Assembly (NCBI GenBank): GCA_028015205.1
Contig: CM051517.1
Coordinates: forward strand, 55,427,455-55,491,454
Reading direction: 5' to 3'
DNA length: 64,000 nucleotides
Source of the DNA: Mytilisepta virgata
Lineage: Eukaryota; Mollusca; Bivalvia; Mytilida; Mytilidae
Each line of letters opens with the position of its first letter. The stretch's first letter is position 1. Of this stretch, positions 24,001-31,621 are shown one piece after another. The position numbers were made by a program, and so were the translations under genes. The notes under the pieces were generated by a model. The model ran no database searches. It saw only the letters and a list, made by a program, of their open reading frames with translations, and had not been told where the DNA came from.

Positions 24001-26574
24001 GACTTCTTTTGAACTGAGTTTTACTGTGTGTATCGCTGTATTTGTTTATCCCACATCGCCTAGAAGTATAGGGGGAGGATTGAGATCTCACAAAACATGT
24101 TTAACCCCGTCGCATTTTGCGCCTGTCCCAAGTCAGGAACCTCTAGCCTTTGTTAGTCTTGTGTGTTTTTTTTTAATTTTGGTTCATTCGTATGTTTTGG
24201 ACTATGGGTGCCGTCCATTTTGCTGAACTAGTATTTGCAATTTTGTTTAGGGGCCAGCTGGAGCCTGCCTCCGGGTGCGGGATTTTCTCGCCGTGTTGAA
24301 GACCCATTGGTAGCCTTGAGCTGTTTTCTGCTCTTTGACCCATTCCCTGTTTCCTTTCTCTTTTCTATTCAAAATACACATACTTTAGATTTAACGTTAT
24401 GTAGAAAACTTACAGAAAACTTTCAGTACTTACATAGATCATCAGCACAGCCCTCTTCCGTGTTTAAAGGATTTATATAGATTGAATACTTACCAACAAA
24501 AAGACCTCATATCTCAAGTTGAAATATTTATTATAAAATCTAATAAAATTATATATTTATATAAAATAAATTTTGAGAAAAAAACTGTATTCTTCTTATA
24601 AAAAAAATGTGTTTCCAAAACTTTTTTGTACATATAATTTTATGTAAAACCTTTCTAATTCTTTAATGACTTGGGTTATATATTCATGCAATCAGTACAG
24701 TAATTATCATTTCACAATCACCAAAAGTGTTTAATAGTTGTAAAACAATTTTCAAACTGCATTGTGTGCTAAGGCAAACAGCAGTTGTTTTCTATGGAAA
24801 TATGTGATGATGCCCAGGAATGATATAAATCACATGTTTGATGTTTATTAAAAAAAAATTATCATCAAACAATGACTTCAATTTCCCCCAAAAAAAACCT
24901 CCATCCCTCATCCATTTTTTTAACAAGAGTGGACACACAAAAATGTCTCGCCTGTCGTGTATTTCTAATGAAAGTAAATGCTATCAGTATTCGAAAAACA
25001 CAAAAACTTAACTATAACCACCGAAACATGAAAATGAGGTCAAGGTCAGATGACAACTGCCAGTTGGACATGTTCACCTTACAATCCTTCCTTACACCAA
25101 ATATAGTAGACCTACTTCATACAGTATTCGAAAAACAGGCCAAAACACAAAAACTTAACTATAACAACTGAACCATGAAAATGAGGTCAAGGTCAGATGA
25201 CACCCGCCAGTTGGACATGTACACCTTACAATCCTTCCACACACCAAATATAGTAGACCTATTGCATACAGTATTCGAAAAACAGGCCAAAACACAAAAA
25301 CTTAACTATAACCACTGAAACATGAAAATGAGGTCAAGGTCAGATGACACCTGCCAGTTGGACATGTACACCTTACAATCCTTCCATACACCAAATATAC
25401 TAGACCTATTGCTTATAGTATCTGAGATATGCACTTGACCACCAAAACTTAACCTTGTTCACTGATCCTTGAAATGGGGTCGAGGTCAATTGAAAACTGT
25501 CTTAACATTACAAAAAATCTTAACTTCAAGGACAATGTAAATATGACAGACGGAAACTTCATAACATAAGGCATCTATGTACAAAGTTTAAAGCATCCAG
25601 GTCTTCCACTTTCTAAAATATAAAGCTTTTAAGAAATTAGCTAACGCTGCCGCCGCCGCCGGATCACTATCCCTATGTCAAGCTTTCTGCGACTAAAGTC
25701 GCAGGCTCGACAAAAAGTGGCCTGAGAACCTAAGCATCTTTATTGCATGGCCAAACTAAAAAGTTAGTAGTTTGATTGTTTTACGATTTTATATTTGGTT
25801 TTGTTCGACTTGTGTTAGTTTATACATTTAAGTCGTTTTATGCCCCTTTTAACAGCTTAACATTTCTATTTATTTTCCTTGTTTTCTATTGTTGCATGAG
25901 CTGTTTCGCAACATACTTAGTTTTTAACAATATCTATGTTTTAATTTAAAATTCAGTTTTCAGTTTTTTTCTCTTCTTTTCTTTTTTTTTTATATTTATG
26001 ATTAGGAATTAACAGAATGTACAGATGCTGACAAAAAATATTAATTTGTAATTTAACAGAAAACAAATGAACATGCTTGTAGTCCTTGGTTTTAGGGCAA
26101 AAAAAATACTACCTACCGTAATTTGTAGTGCCTACCCTAACACTTTTTATGCCATTTTTGAACGAGCAATGTTAAAGTCAGACTGTTTCCCTAGTAGTAA
26201 CCAGCTAAAAACTGTTTGTGAAATAAAATAATATTGCCTACCTACCATCCCTATTTTTTTTTCGGCACGTTAGCGGAAAAACATGTTGGTTTTTTTTTGC
26301 CTTATCAGGCTCCTGCTGAATACAGTTGGTATTTTTCAGCAAGGTCCTATATAACTATAATGCACATTAAAATAACTAAACATCATAATATACCAGAACT
26401 GCCCCTCTTTTCTTCAGAGTTTTCACTTCCTGCCATTGCAGCTTGTTGACAAGTATCGATTTCAGCCTTTCTTTCTGTCAAATCTTTTAATTCCTCTATT
26501 CCGCACTCTCTTTTTGCTAACCGAGGTCTCTTGGAATCTGTAGGTCTATCTTGTGTTTTTCTCCTCCTATTCAT
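1..26574 (-). CDS. SACS-like: Sacsin-like protein, gene 1 (5' half; runs off the window at base 1)
   Basis: Seen: six coding segments join in one frame: 26574-26394, 22778-22672, 22125-22018, 18420-18273, 11438-9876 and 3009 to beyond 1, with intron phases 1, 0, 0, 1, 1. They give about 1705 residues. Order: a basic N-terminus (1-60), an Hsp90-type ATPase module (N-box [11 protein letters not shown] at 97-107, VYNDAVF, then [12 protein letters not shown] near 168-179), a middle region with FWFPLR and FCFLPLP motifs, then a second module (N-box QNADDAGA near residue 1470, [15 protein letters not shown]). Known: these are sacsin internal repeats (SIRPT); sacsin is a cytosolic chaperone acting on protein quality control and the cytoskeleton. 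The start was chosen as the first ATG of the exon at 26574; an acceptor-like site at about 26596 hints at a 5' UTR intron. No ubiquitin-like domain is visible, unlike vertebrate sacsin. The gene is full of antisense retroelements in its introns. The 3' half is outside the window. Confidence 0.85.
3660..3830. repeat. Short tandem repeat, about 52-bp unit, three copies
   Basis: The phrase attaaaacactgtcttata recurs at about 3670, 3718 and 3768, each followed by tactgatcctcaaatttac or a near match. The third copy has two substitutions. Confidence 0.8.
3838..4092. repeat. Nested inverted repeats built on TTTAACGGAATAAAC
   Basis: TTTAACGGAATAAAC occurs at 3847-3861 and 4076-4090, and its reverse complement at 3934-3948, with a shortened inverted copy (ttccgttaatg) near 4047. 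Both forward copies follow gtg-cgtc or gtg-catc. The layout suggests a small foldback element and a second, overlapping copy. Confidence 0.65.
4832..6657 (+). mobile_element. Helentron-like non-autonomous element, family A, copy 1 (complete)
   Basis: The left end reads tagaggctct...gcctgtatcgctcacctgg. A core of about 165 bp follows, repeated at least seven times; each unit carries tggcggccatcttggtt, the marks falling near 4970, 5082, 5241, 5407, 5570, 5735 and 5903. Then come divergent units, an ACGACGG-type microsatellite near 6585-6610, and a 3' hairpin (GCTCAC..TGACCC TTT GGGTCA..GTGAGC, 6626-6654) followed by TAA. The left GCTCACCTG is the inverted form of the right CAGGTGAGC. This order matches pearl/DTC84-type elements of bivalves, which have been linked to Helentrons (HINE). 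No coding capacity is present. Confidence 0.8.
6660..7295 (+). repeat. Family B tandem core array, about 165-bp unit
   Basis: Units contain tacctaaatgcaaa, then gtcactcaagcataaaat and catggtcactcaaatg, at about 6790, 6955 and 7105, with a degenerate one near 7240. The related right-hand end, with a microsatellite and hairpin, lies at 9485-9745, so the array and end are probably one element broken by later insertions. Confidence 0.7.
7296..7979. other. Intron stretch with an old, unclassified repeat
   Basis: The part near 7310-7380 has a run of tcgattcgatt-like short repeats. The part near 7480-7540 has phrases such as gtttccggttacctgaccg that look like dispersed repeat sequence. I see no coding features. 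Confidence 0.4.
7980..9020 (+). repeat. Family A-related core array, about 150-180-bp units, no clear left end
   Basis: Units share aaccaatgagaaacaagaa, gacgaaatgaggaaactttg, cctcccatagatgcttcctg and tcaagtttcgttccatttgg. They recur near 8030, 8165, 8310, 8470, 8590, 8740 and 8900. The last unit leads into cagaggagaagatt and a reduced gccggacaacagac tract, like the family A right side, but the hairpin is missing. Confidence 0.7.
9021..9484. other. Intron stretch; one short perfect hairpin
   Basis: Only one structure stands out: atgtgggtc-ataaa-gacccacat at about 9430-9453, a nine-pair stem. The rest is AT-rich and unrecognised. Confidence 0.5.
9485..9745 (+). mobile_element. Family B right-hand end with microsatellite and hairpin
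   Basis: The sequence repeats the family B phrase aaatgcaaaaacttaacc, then has gtacggatggacggacaag, then the hairpin ATGCCCC...GGGGCAT at 9703-9732 followed by an A-rich end. This is the same order (core, ACGG-like tract, hairpin, tail) as in family A, but the sequences are unrelated. Confidence 0.65.
9876..11438 (-). CDS. Gene 1 exon 5: end of ATPase module 1 and middle region
   Basis: The exon has 1563 nt, phase 1 at both ends, acceptor TTTTTCAG and donor GTAAGC. It continues the lid with [16 protein letters not shown], then carries sacsin-repeat signatures [26 protein letters not shown], and FCFLPLP followed by [19 protein letters not shown]. The last codon is split: C joins GT of exon 6 to make Arg, giving [15 protein letters not shown], colinear with [15 protein letters not shown] of gene 2. 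Reading frames on the other strand over this stretch are antisense shadows. Confidence 0.92.
11540..11860. repeat. Direct duplication, about 170-bp unit, two copies
   Basis: Both copies contain cttctccatact or gttctccatact, ccaaatatcaggaagctaac or a near match, acagaaattttggtacc, gtatctaaa and aggaagtggacat. The second copy begins near 11707. Confidence 0.75.
11861..13118. other. Intron stretch with one 38-bp duplication
   Basis: ttctttccaaaaagtttgg followed by aaaagtgtgaaaacacca occurs twice in a row (about 12237-12312). Nothing else is recognised; the short frame at 12972-13229 has no family features. Confidence 0.5.
13119..15612 (+). mobile_element. Family A copy 2, composite variant with a 110-bp second core
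   Basis: The left end is degenerate (tggctctcaaaagcctgtag). The core differs from copy 1: it has ggttgctagggacttttcc...ttttcaatgaccttgaccct, seen near 13967, 14083, 14190 and 14905. Next is a non-repeated part with caagggcaaaaacttct, twice (14365 and 15070), which suggests two elements in series. The right end has gacgacggacgccaagtgatg and the hairpin 15582-15608. The same core occurs inverted at 40374-41132. Confidence 0.65.
15640..16150. repeat. Tandem repeat, about 175-bp unit, three copies
   Basis: Units share aaaagtattggaccag, acatctacttactaggatc, atgcaaagtttcattaacc, gataaggcatgtt and gagaaactgcgggtacaaa. They begin near 15670, 15848 and 16020. The third unit is cut after aaataaaat. 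Copies 2 and 3 are the most alike. Confidence 0.85.
16151..16730. other. Intron stretch without recognised features
   Basis: AT-rich sequence. The phrase gtaacg with flanking gaaacca recurs at about 16375 and 16525, which may mark an old repeat. No coding or RNA feature is visible. Confidence 0.4.
16731..17202 (+). mobile_element. Family A copy 3 (left-truncated)
   Basis: The core units match the 7980-9020 type (cctcccatagatgcttcct, accaatgagaaacaagaa). The right end has the hairpin gctcacatggcc...ggccaggtaagc at 17171-17200. It ends CTAAC and abuts the left end of the next copy. Confidence 0.75.
17203..17934 (+). mobile_element. Family A copy 4 (complete, head-to-tail with copy 3)
   Basis: It begins tagaggccctgtatcgctc and has four core units with tggcggccatcttggatg-like phrases (about 17340, 17495, 17620, 17735). 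It then has cgacgacgatgacgacagac and the hairpin 17903-17931 (GGCCC TTT GGGCC at its heart) followed by TAATAAAAG. Confidence 0.82.
18273..18420 (-). CDS. Gene 1 exon 4: G-box of first ATPase module
   Basis: This exon has 148 nt (49 codons + 1), acceptor TTTGTAG and donor GTTTGT. It encodes VYNDAVF and then [16 protein letters not shown], the Gly-rich nucleotide lid motif of sacsin repeats. The matching exon of gene 2 (61737-61884) has the same length and phases. Confidence 0.9.
18770..19180 (+). repeat. Degraded family A core fragment
   Basis: Phrases such as atctaaggaccatttctgcc, gtggccatcttgcacag and gggtcattggac match family A cores with many substitutions. Neither end is present. Confidence 0.6.
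19425..19668. repeat. Inverted repeat, arms about 30 bp, spacer about 170 bp
   Basis: CTTGCTGCAGGTATGTAGATC at about 19433 is matched in reverse complement by gatctacatacctgcagcaag near 19641-19661, with tttttatcaac/gttgataaaa extending both arms inward. The spacer has no coding features. Confidence 0.75.
19745..20210. repeat. Possible MITE with GCCGCCCTC / GAGGGCGG ends
   Basis: The stretch begins attagccgccctcatttt and ends gtttaagagggcggaag, giving short inverted ends around about 450 bp of non-coding sequence. The interior resembles no coding family. Only the ends support this call. Confidence 0.35.
20211..20573 (+). mobile_element. Family A copy 5, left part (split by a Penelope-like insertion)
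   Basis: It has cagttttgctctaactgc, gagatatgcgcc and aagaggctagggacttttcc...ttttcaatgaccttgaccct, as in copy 2. The homology stops at 20573, where Penelope-like coding sequence begins; the right end resumes at 21385. Confidence 0.6.
20574..20932 (+). pseudogene. Penelope-like retroelement: GIY-YIG endonuclease relic
   Basis: The frame gives [15 protein letters not shown], then [19 protein letters not shown], a stop codon at 20777-20779 after GNHF, then in the same frame [34 protein letters not shown] and [10 protein letters not shown]. These are the GIY and YIG halves, the Arg, and the Glu (RLEQ) and Asn (GIN) of the GIY-YIG domain that ends Penelope-like polymerases. The internal stop and the absence of a linked reverse transcriptase show that it is dead. 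Confidence 0.85.
20933..21384 (+). mobile_element. Penelope-like element 3' tail
   Basis: The AT-rich tail follows the GIY-YIG relic. It contains a hammerhead-like stretch at 21208-21240 and the phrase gattttatatttggttttg near 21275, then tgttcgacttgtg and tttatgccccttttgac. The same tail recurs inverted at 22836-22941 and direct at 25720-25850. Confidence 0.6.
21385..21503 (+). mobile_element. Family A copy 5, right end
   Basis: It has ggtttcagaggagaagatc, a reduced microsatellite, and the hairpin gctcacatgtcc tttt aggacaggtaagc (21471-21499) followed by taaaaa. It probably completes the copy interrupted at 20573. Confidence 0.7.
21504..22017. other. Intron stretch without recognised features
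   Basis: AT-rich sequence up to the donor of exon 3. No repeat or coding similarity is visible. Confidence 0.5.
22018..22125 (-). CDS. Gene 1 exon 3: N-box of first ATPase module
   Basis: There are 36 codons between the acceptor CTGGCAG and the donor GTAATA, with both ends in phase 0. It encodes [11 protein letters not shown], the ATP-binding N-box of the GHKL/Hsp90-type fold. Later modules have QNADDAGA, so the first Asp is replaced by Glu here while the leading Glu and the Asn are kept. Confidence 0.87.
22126..22671. other. Intron between exons 2 and 3 of gene 1
   Basis: This 546-bp intron has a proper donor (GTAAAG) and acceptor (TTTTACTGGCAG). Short reading frames in it have no family features. 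Confidence 0.6.
22672..22778 (-). CDS. Gene 1 exon 2: lead-in helix of first ATPase module
   Basis: The acceptor CGCCTAG and donor GTAAAG bound 107 nt (2 + 35 codons). The product includes [18 protein letters not shown], the helix that precedes the N-box in sacsin repeats; compare LVTRLRNIISQYPRDHSVL in the third module of gene 2. It ends in phase 0, which matches exon 3. Confidence 0.85.
23290..23900 (+). pseudogene. Penelope-like reverse transcriptase relic
   Basis: Three frames must be used in turn, so the gene is broken. 23328-23513 gives [14 protein letters not shown] and [18 protein letters not shown], matching the region before the first catalytic Asp box, where the expected DVxSLY is decayed. 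The next frame gives [36 protein letters not shown]. Then [14 protein letters not shown] at 23700-23741 holds the YxDD catalytic box, and after a shift [18 protein letters not shown] and [12 protein letters not shown]. The order and phrases fit Penelope-like polymerases. It lies antisense in an intron of gene 1. Confidence 0.8.
24000..24400 (+). repeat. Dispersed retroelement tail sequence
   Basis: The stretch contains ttaaccccgtcgcattttgc, gcctgtcccaagtcaggaac, tttaggggccagctggagcc, cctccgggtgcgggat and gttgaagacccattggtagc. I recognise this as sequence that recurs many times in mussel genomes, probably the 3' tail of a retroelement. The short frames here are not real genes. Confidence 0.55.
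24920..25716 (+). mobile_element. Helentron-like element, family C, with 147-bp core array
   Basis: The left end has gagtggacacacaaaaatgtc tcgcctg. The core (aaacacaaaaacttaactat, atgaaaatgaggtcaaggtc, cagttggacatgtacacc) repeats at 25028, 25175 and 25322, exactly 147 bp apart, with a decayed fourth unit near 25460. Next are gccgccgccgccggat and the hairpin TGCGACT AA AGTCGCA (25688-25703), then ggctcgacaaaaag. The layout equals that of families A and B. Confidence 0.75.
26394..26574 (-). CDS. Gene 1 exon 1: basic N-terminus
   Basis: This exon has 181 nt: 60 codons plus one base, then a donor GTATAT. It begins MNRRRKTQ and has basic clusters ([12 protein letters not shown]) followed by a Glu-rich stretch ending SEEKRGSS. 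Its phase-1 end (G) joins AT of the next exon to make Asp, giving the acidic run DDSDEDEK. No known domain is recognisable. The cluster of Lys and Arg resembles a nuclear localisation signal, which is only an inference. An acceptor-like TATTTCAG lies about 22 bases upstream of the ATG, so an upstream non-coding exon is possible. Confidence 0.65.
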
Positions 26575-26596
26575 TTTTTCTTCTTCAATTTTTATC

Positions 26597-28366
26597 TGAA
26601 ATATATTCCCTCGGAGGAAATTTCTGAAAAAAAGGAGGTAAATTTGTTCTATCTCAGATAACGTTCATAAGAATCTAAATGCAACTCAAACCATAATTAC
26701 CCAAAAATTATATGTCTAATTTCTTCTGTGACAATGCATTCATTATTCATGACACTACCATTTAATAAGGAGGAAATTTAAATGATTTATCCTGGTTGTT
26801 CAAAAGTCAATTAATAAATTTCATGAAAATCTTCTAAAGTGAAAATGAAACAAGAATAGAATTTTTAAAATAACCTGAATGCACTATGTAGGTTATTTAT
26901 ATTAGTGTGCATCATTTATTGAGCTTTTTATTTCAAAGACTGAAATAAAAATTACAGTCAATCCTTAACAGAATAAAACAAAAAATAATAAACGATGTTA
27001 AGAGATAGATCTTGACACTGAAATTTGCAGGGTTTTCCATTCATTTTGGCCTGTTAGGGCAAAATGAATAAGGAGTCGGTCACAGAAAATATGGGGGGAA
27101 ATCTAGACTCAAAATCGTGGCATCTGGTGAATTCTAAGACAAGATTTCATGCTTGTCAAATGGACATATTATTAGCAGTTCTTTTAATTTTCTAAAAATT
27201 TCTAAAAATTATGTCTGCACTTCAAATCAATTTAAGAATTTGAATACTATAATTTAAATGTTGATAAAATTAAGAATGAATATGTGTTAAAATTCTGTAT
27301 CGGATACAGCAATTACATTTCATCTTTGCATTCATCACATATCACGACTTTGTATATATATACTCGATATCTCTGGGAATTTCCTAAGAAATCTCGTTCG
27401 ATGGATAACGGCCAAGTGTTCCGATAGAAATACTAACCGGAATTCTCAAATGTAAATATAAACCAAGACAATAACAATAATTGCGACGCTCAAATTAAAC
27501 CATTAAGTAATATATGCACCCATATTTTTTTGCTGATGACGATTGAACCGGCCAAAAAACTGTTTGAAATGGTCAATTTGGCCGACGGCCGGTTCTAATG
27601 GAAAACACTGAATTTGAACTAATAGATTAAAACGAGCAAAACCAAATTGGTTTGCCGAGGGCCAATACAGCACATCAAGGTCCAATACAACTGTCAAGGG
27701 CACAATACAGTTTCAATCTGAAAACACCCTTTTTATGACACCTTTATTAACTGATGACAGATTCAAGTCCAATATGGCAAGGATGGGTTAAATTCATAGG
27801 AAGTAAAATTTCTGTATTTGCCCTGTTTGAAGCTGTATTGGCCCTGTTTTTGAAGCTGTATTGTGAAGATGTATTGCCCTGTTCTGGAAGCTGTATTGCC
27901 CTGCTTAGCTGTAGTCCCGGTACATCAAATTGTAATGAATATATATATATGCTATTTCTATTGTATTTTACTTCACTGGTTAATAATAAAGGTATAAATC
28001 AGTAATGGTCATTGCTTTTTATGAATATCTTCTTGTTTAAACAATAGACCAACTAATTCTACTTTCAATTCAACAAAATATAATGCTTCTCGATGTTATA
28101 ATCAAATGGAAGTATATTTGTCTGATAAATCCACAAAGCATACAATTCACATAGTGTACAGTTTTCGTTCTCAGCAGGAAATCTGTCCATTTTAAAACTT
28201 TTCAACCATGGATATTAGTAAATTGAATATTTTTTGTCATGATTTCATTGGTTAACTGAAGCAAAGTTCAAAAGTATAAATGTTCACTTGCTGGAATAAA
28301 TTCGGGGAAACTTGGTTAGATAAAAAACTAAAATACACAATACTCAGTATGTTCCAGTTTGGCAAC
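26597..28366. other. 5' flank of gene 1, no recognised gene
   Basis: The promoter of gene 1 should lie here, but no element can be assigned; a tatatatata run at about 27352 is not evidence by itself. At 27640-27920 phrases of the kind ctgtattggccctg recur several times and look like an old short tandem repeat or MITE. Confidence 0.4.
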
Positions 28367-28653
28367 ACCAAATTGATTTTTAGTTCTTAGAATTTTTTTA
28401 TGACAAAACTAGGTGTGAGAAATCGAAATTTTAATTTTTTTCTTTTAGAACTTTTTTCAGGTGAAGATCATATTTACATGCGGTACAATTTTTTTAACTA
28501 AAATATTGCACAAAATGGAAAAAATTTCAATTTTTTACCAAATTTTAGGAGCGGGCAAACACTTTTTATTTTTAAATTTTTTTAGAAAATGAAGAATGAC
28601 CGTTGAATTTTCAGAATTTTGGCGAAATCCAAAAAACTAAAAATTAATTTGGT
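28367..28653. mobile_element. MITE with 20-bp terminal inverted repeats
   Basis: ACCAAATTGATTTTTAGTT at the left end is matched by the reverse complement of aactaaaaattaatttggt at the right end, with one mismatch. The 287-bp body is AT-rich and non-coding. Confidence 0.65.
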
Positions 28654-29987
28654 ATGTGGCCTTAAAAGTCAAGTCAAAGAGCTTCATTTTAAGTTTACAG
28701 TAAAAAACAACCAAACAACATAAAGCCTCTGTTGCGCTTTCAACATACATAACATAAACATTTAAATCAATTACATAATGACACACAATGATATTTCAGT
28801 TTTAAAACACACAAATTAAGAAAAGAATGTACACATTTTAAATATGAGAAAAAAACTAAATGTTAAGCAAAAGTACAACCAATGTAGTATCATAGTATGG
28901 CAGCTAGCAAGTGAAAATATGACTGTCATTACTATATAATTTTGTGCAGCTGTTGAAGAATTGAAATCAGTGTACACACATGTACAGTAGCAAGTTAAAC
29001 AAAATATGGAGGCTGGATTAATCATTTGGACAGAATAACAGGTCTTGACTCAGGCACTAAAACCTTCATATAATTTATATATTATAAAAATAAATATTAA
29101 GCTGTATTTCTAAAAACAACCACTGTGATACTGATTTCTAAAGATTTTTTTTATATCCAAGGCCTCAACATGCTCAATAAATATATACTGTAACAAATTT
29201 TTAATTTAACTAACCTGTTTTGCGAAATTCATCTGTCTAGACTAGATCGAGTTGTGAAATAACTTTAAATGATCTGATGATGAACCATGGTGATAAGTGT
29301 AAAAAAAAGACTAGATTTCATGGAAATCTTGTATGAAAAGAGAAAGTGAAACTAGTTTGTTGAAAATGGAAGTTATAACCCCACTGTAAAAAATTATATT
29401 TATCTAATATGTTTTATCATTAAGTGGTATAGTTATATTTGTCATATTCTTAAATGTCGCCCACATGGCGTTAAAATATTCAATCAATCAATATTTTACC
29501 TTCGAATTAGAATAATTTTACATACACCGAACGGGCACGTGAAAATGGCGCGAAAAATTGTAAGGGAGATAATTCAATTTTATTCTTATTACGGATAGGG
29601 TAGACAACTGGTAGATAGATCCCCAGGGGTAGATCTAATATGAAATCAAATAGTGCACAAGTAATAGCTTTTTATTATTAAAGAGTATTATTTTTGTGTA
29701 TTATTAAATGTTCGTAATGTCATCACATTAAACTTTCACTTATTATACCTTTCAATAGATCTGCATGGGACTATTAGTATAATAGTCCCAGAATAGATAT
29801 ATAAACTATGTACATAGTTTTTTTTAAACTCTGTGTTTTGATGGCTTCTTTTGGGCTGCCTTTTTTCAACCTCCGACGCAAGGGTTCGGCTCTCCGAACA
29901 TTCCCGAAGTTCTCTGATTCCCGAGCTTGTTGAGGTTCAATCTTTGCTTGGAAGTTGCCTTTTTTTTTTTTTTTTTTTAAAAAGGGT
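28654..29987. other. Intergenic stretch without recognised features
   Basis: AT-rich sequence between MITE-like elements. Nothing is recognised apart from a poly-T run at 29961-29978 just before the next element. Confidence 0.5.
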
Positions 29988-31621
29988 CAGGGGCGGATCC
30001 AGAGTGGCGACGAGTGGGGGGGGGGGCACAATTTTAAATAATTATCTGCCATTTTTGGGGGGATAATGACGATTTTACGACCTTTATTATTGAGGGGGGT
30101 GGGTACATCATCATATCTTCTTTCTGGTTAACGTCACAGAAGCTTATATATATGTATCTGCCGAAAAATTGAAAGCAATTATTATATTTTTACTGCTATT
30201 GTCAGGTTGTGGTCTCTGTGCATAATTAATGATTGTAAGAAAGATAAATACACCTAAGGAGCAAACCAAAAAACGCAATACACCATAGCTAGACCGACAA
30301 GCCCGGGAAGGAAAATGAACAACCACAAGCACAACATATAAACACTGAAAACTAGAAAACAATGAACAACACAAACTCCTATAAAAACCAGAATTGAACT
30401 TAGGTGCTCCGGAAGGGTAAGCAGGTTCCTGCTCCGTATACGACACCCGTCATGAAGTTCAACAAAGTCAATCCGCCATCCGGTGGTAGTCATAAATCGG
30501 CGGAAGTGCGTGAAATGTTACCACAGTGGGAACAGGTCCAACATCATCTTCGATATTCGTGATGAAGACTGTAACATTTCCTAAGTGATGACATCAACTT
30601 ATCCCTGATTGAAAAACGTACCATGAGCGAATTGAAAAGGGGACCCAAATTAAGTAATTTGACTTTCAATAATTAATAATTTTGTTTCGTCAAAAATGTC
30701 ATGCAAAATCACTGAAAGATTGTAGTTTTAAAGTCAAAAATATAATTATTGAAGTGGCTGCATTTCGGTAGCCAGTGCAGTTTGGATTCTCTGACATTAC
30801 ATGTATCAAATTTCAAAATGGATCTCAAACTTTTGTTCCTTTACACGGCCACCGAGGTGCTAAAAAACAATCAAACCGAGAGAAGAAATTTTTTGACAAT
30901 TATTAATATCTTCAAGTTTTAAATAAAATAAATGACAATTTATTAAATTAAAGGTTTTAAATTTATATTTCAGAAGTCTCACTGATATAACCATTATAAA
31001 AAAGTGTTGATGTACCTCTCATATGTCGGAACAGTTTAAACAAATCATGGTAGTAAAGATTTATCAGATATTGTAAATGGCCATTTGTACTAACAACACA
31101 CTTAAATTAAAAAAGTCCAGATATTTTTACTTACCAATGAATTTCAAATATATTAAAAAAAAATTTAAAAAACAGATAGACAATTTTTAATAATCTTTTG
31201 TTTGTATTTAACACAATACACGTCAGCTAACAATGAATCAATAAGTAAGCCATTGTATAAGAAGGGTACATGCTCAATTAAACACTTGCAAATCTTCAAG
31301 GGGCACTGGTGGAAAATTAATTTTACTTTCTTCACTGTGATACATTTCCATCTCATTAACTCTTATATTTATTATCAGATTTATAAAAAGTTACATACAT
31401 GTTAATTTTCACAACTAGGTGGCAATCAACCATTACAATAGATAACATGTTATGGTCACTTTCTTCAAATTTGCCTTTCGTAATTATGACCATGTTGAAC
31501 GATGTGAAGGTTTGTATCTAGTAATTTTACGTATAATTTTTTTTTTTTTTGGTGACCTCAACTGGGGGGGGGGGGGGGGGGGGGCACGTGCCCCCTATGG
31601 CCCCCGCTAAATCCGCCACTG
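29988..31621. mobile_element. DNA-transposon-like unit with CAGNGGCGGAT ends and G tracts
   Basis: The left end reads caggggcggatccag followed by a G run; the right end, in reverse complement, reads cagtggcggatttagc followed by a G-rich tract. The two ends differ at a few positions. No transposase is present. No matching 8-bp target duplication is visible (aaaagggt versus aggatatt), so the two ends may belong to different copies. Confidence 0.45.
30247..30495 (-). repeat. Retroelement tail copy 1
   Basis: In reverse complement: gacgggtgtcgtatacgg, agcaggaacctgcttaccc, ttccggagcacctaag, gtttgtgttgttcattg. It aligns with 40161-40373 and, more distantly, 59455-59600. It is nested inside the G-tract element. 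Confidence 0.7.

Larger units (their letters stand above)
22836..25850. mobile_element. Composite element framed by inverted Penelope tails
   Basis: The left arm (22836-22941) reads aaaaggggcataaaacg...caagtcgaacaaaacc...ggttctcaggc. The right arm (25720-25850) is its reverse complement, starting gcctgagaacctaagc and ending tttatgcccctttt. The arms are about 106 and 131 bp and differ by small gaps. Inside are a Penelope reverse transcriptase relic, a second retroelement-type tail and a family C array. Penelope-like elements are known for inverted or partial terminal repeats, so this may be one insertion with its flanking tails. Confidence 0.65.

Noticed and set aside
24920..25716. Regular direct repeats as a CRISPR array
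   Set aside because: The units are contiguous 147-bp repeats without unique spacers, in a eukaryotic intron.
29262..29300. CTGATGATG stretch as a second hammerhead
   Set aside because: No GAAA follows at the right distance and no stem II can form.
30144..30493. Overlapping minus-strand frames rich in hydrophobic residues
   Set aside because: They lie in a retroelement tail that recurs at 40161-40373 with a different frame, so the frame is not conserved.
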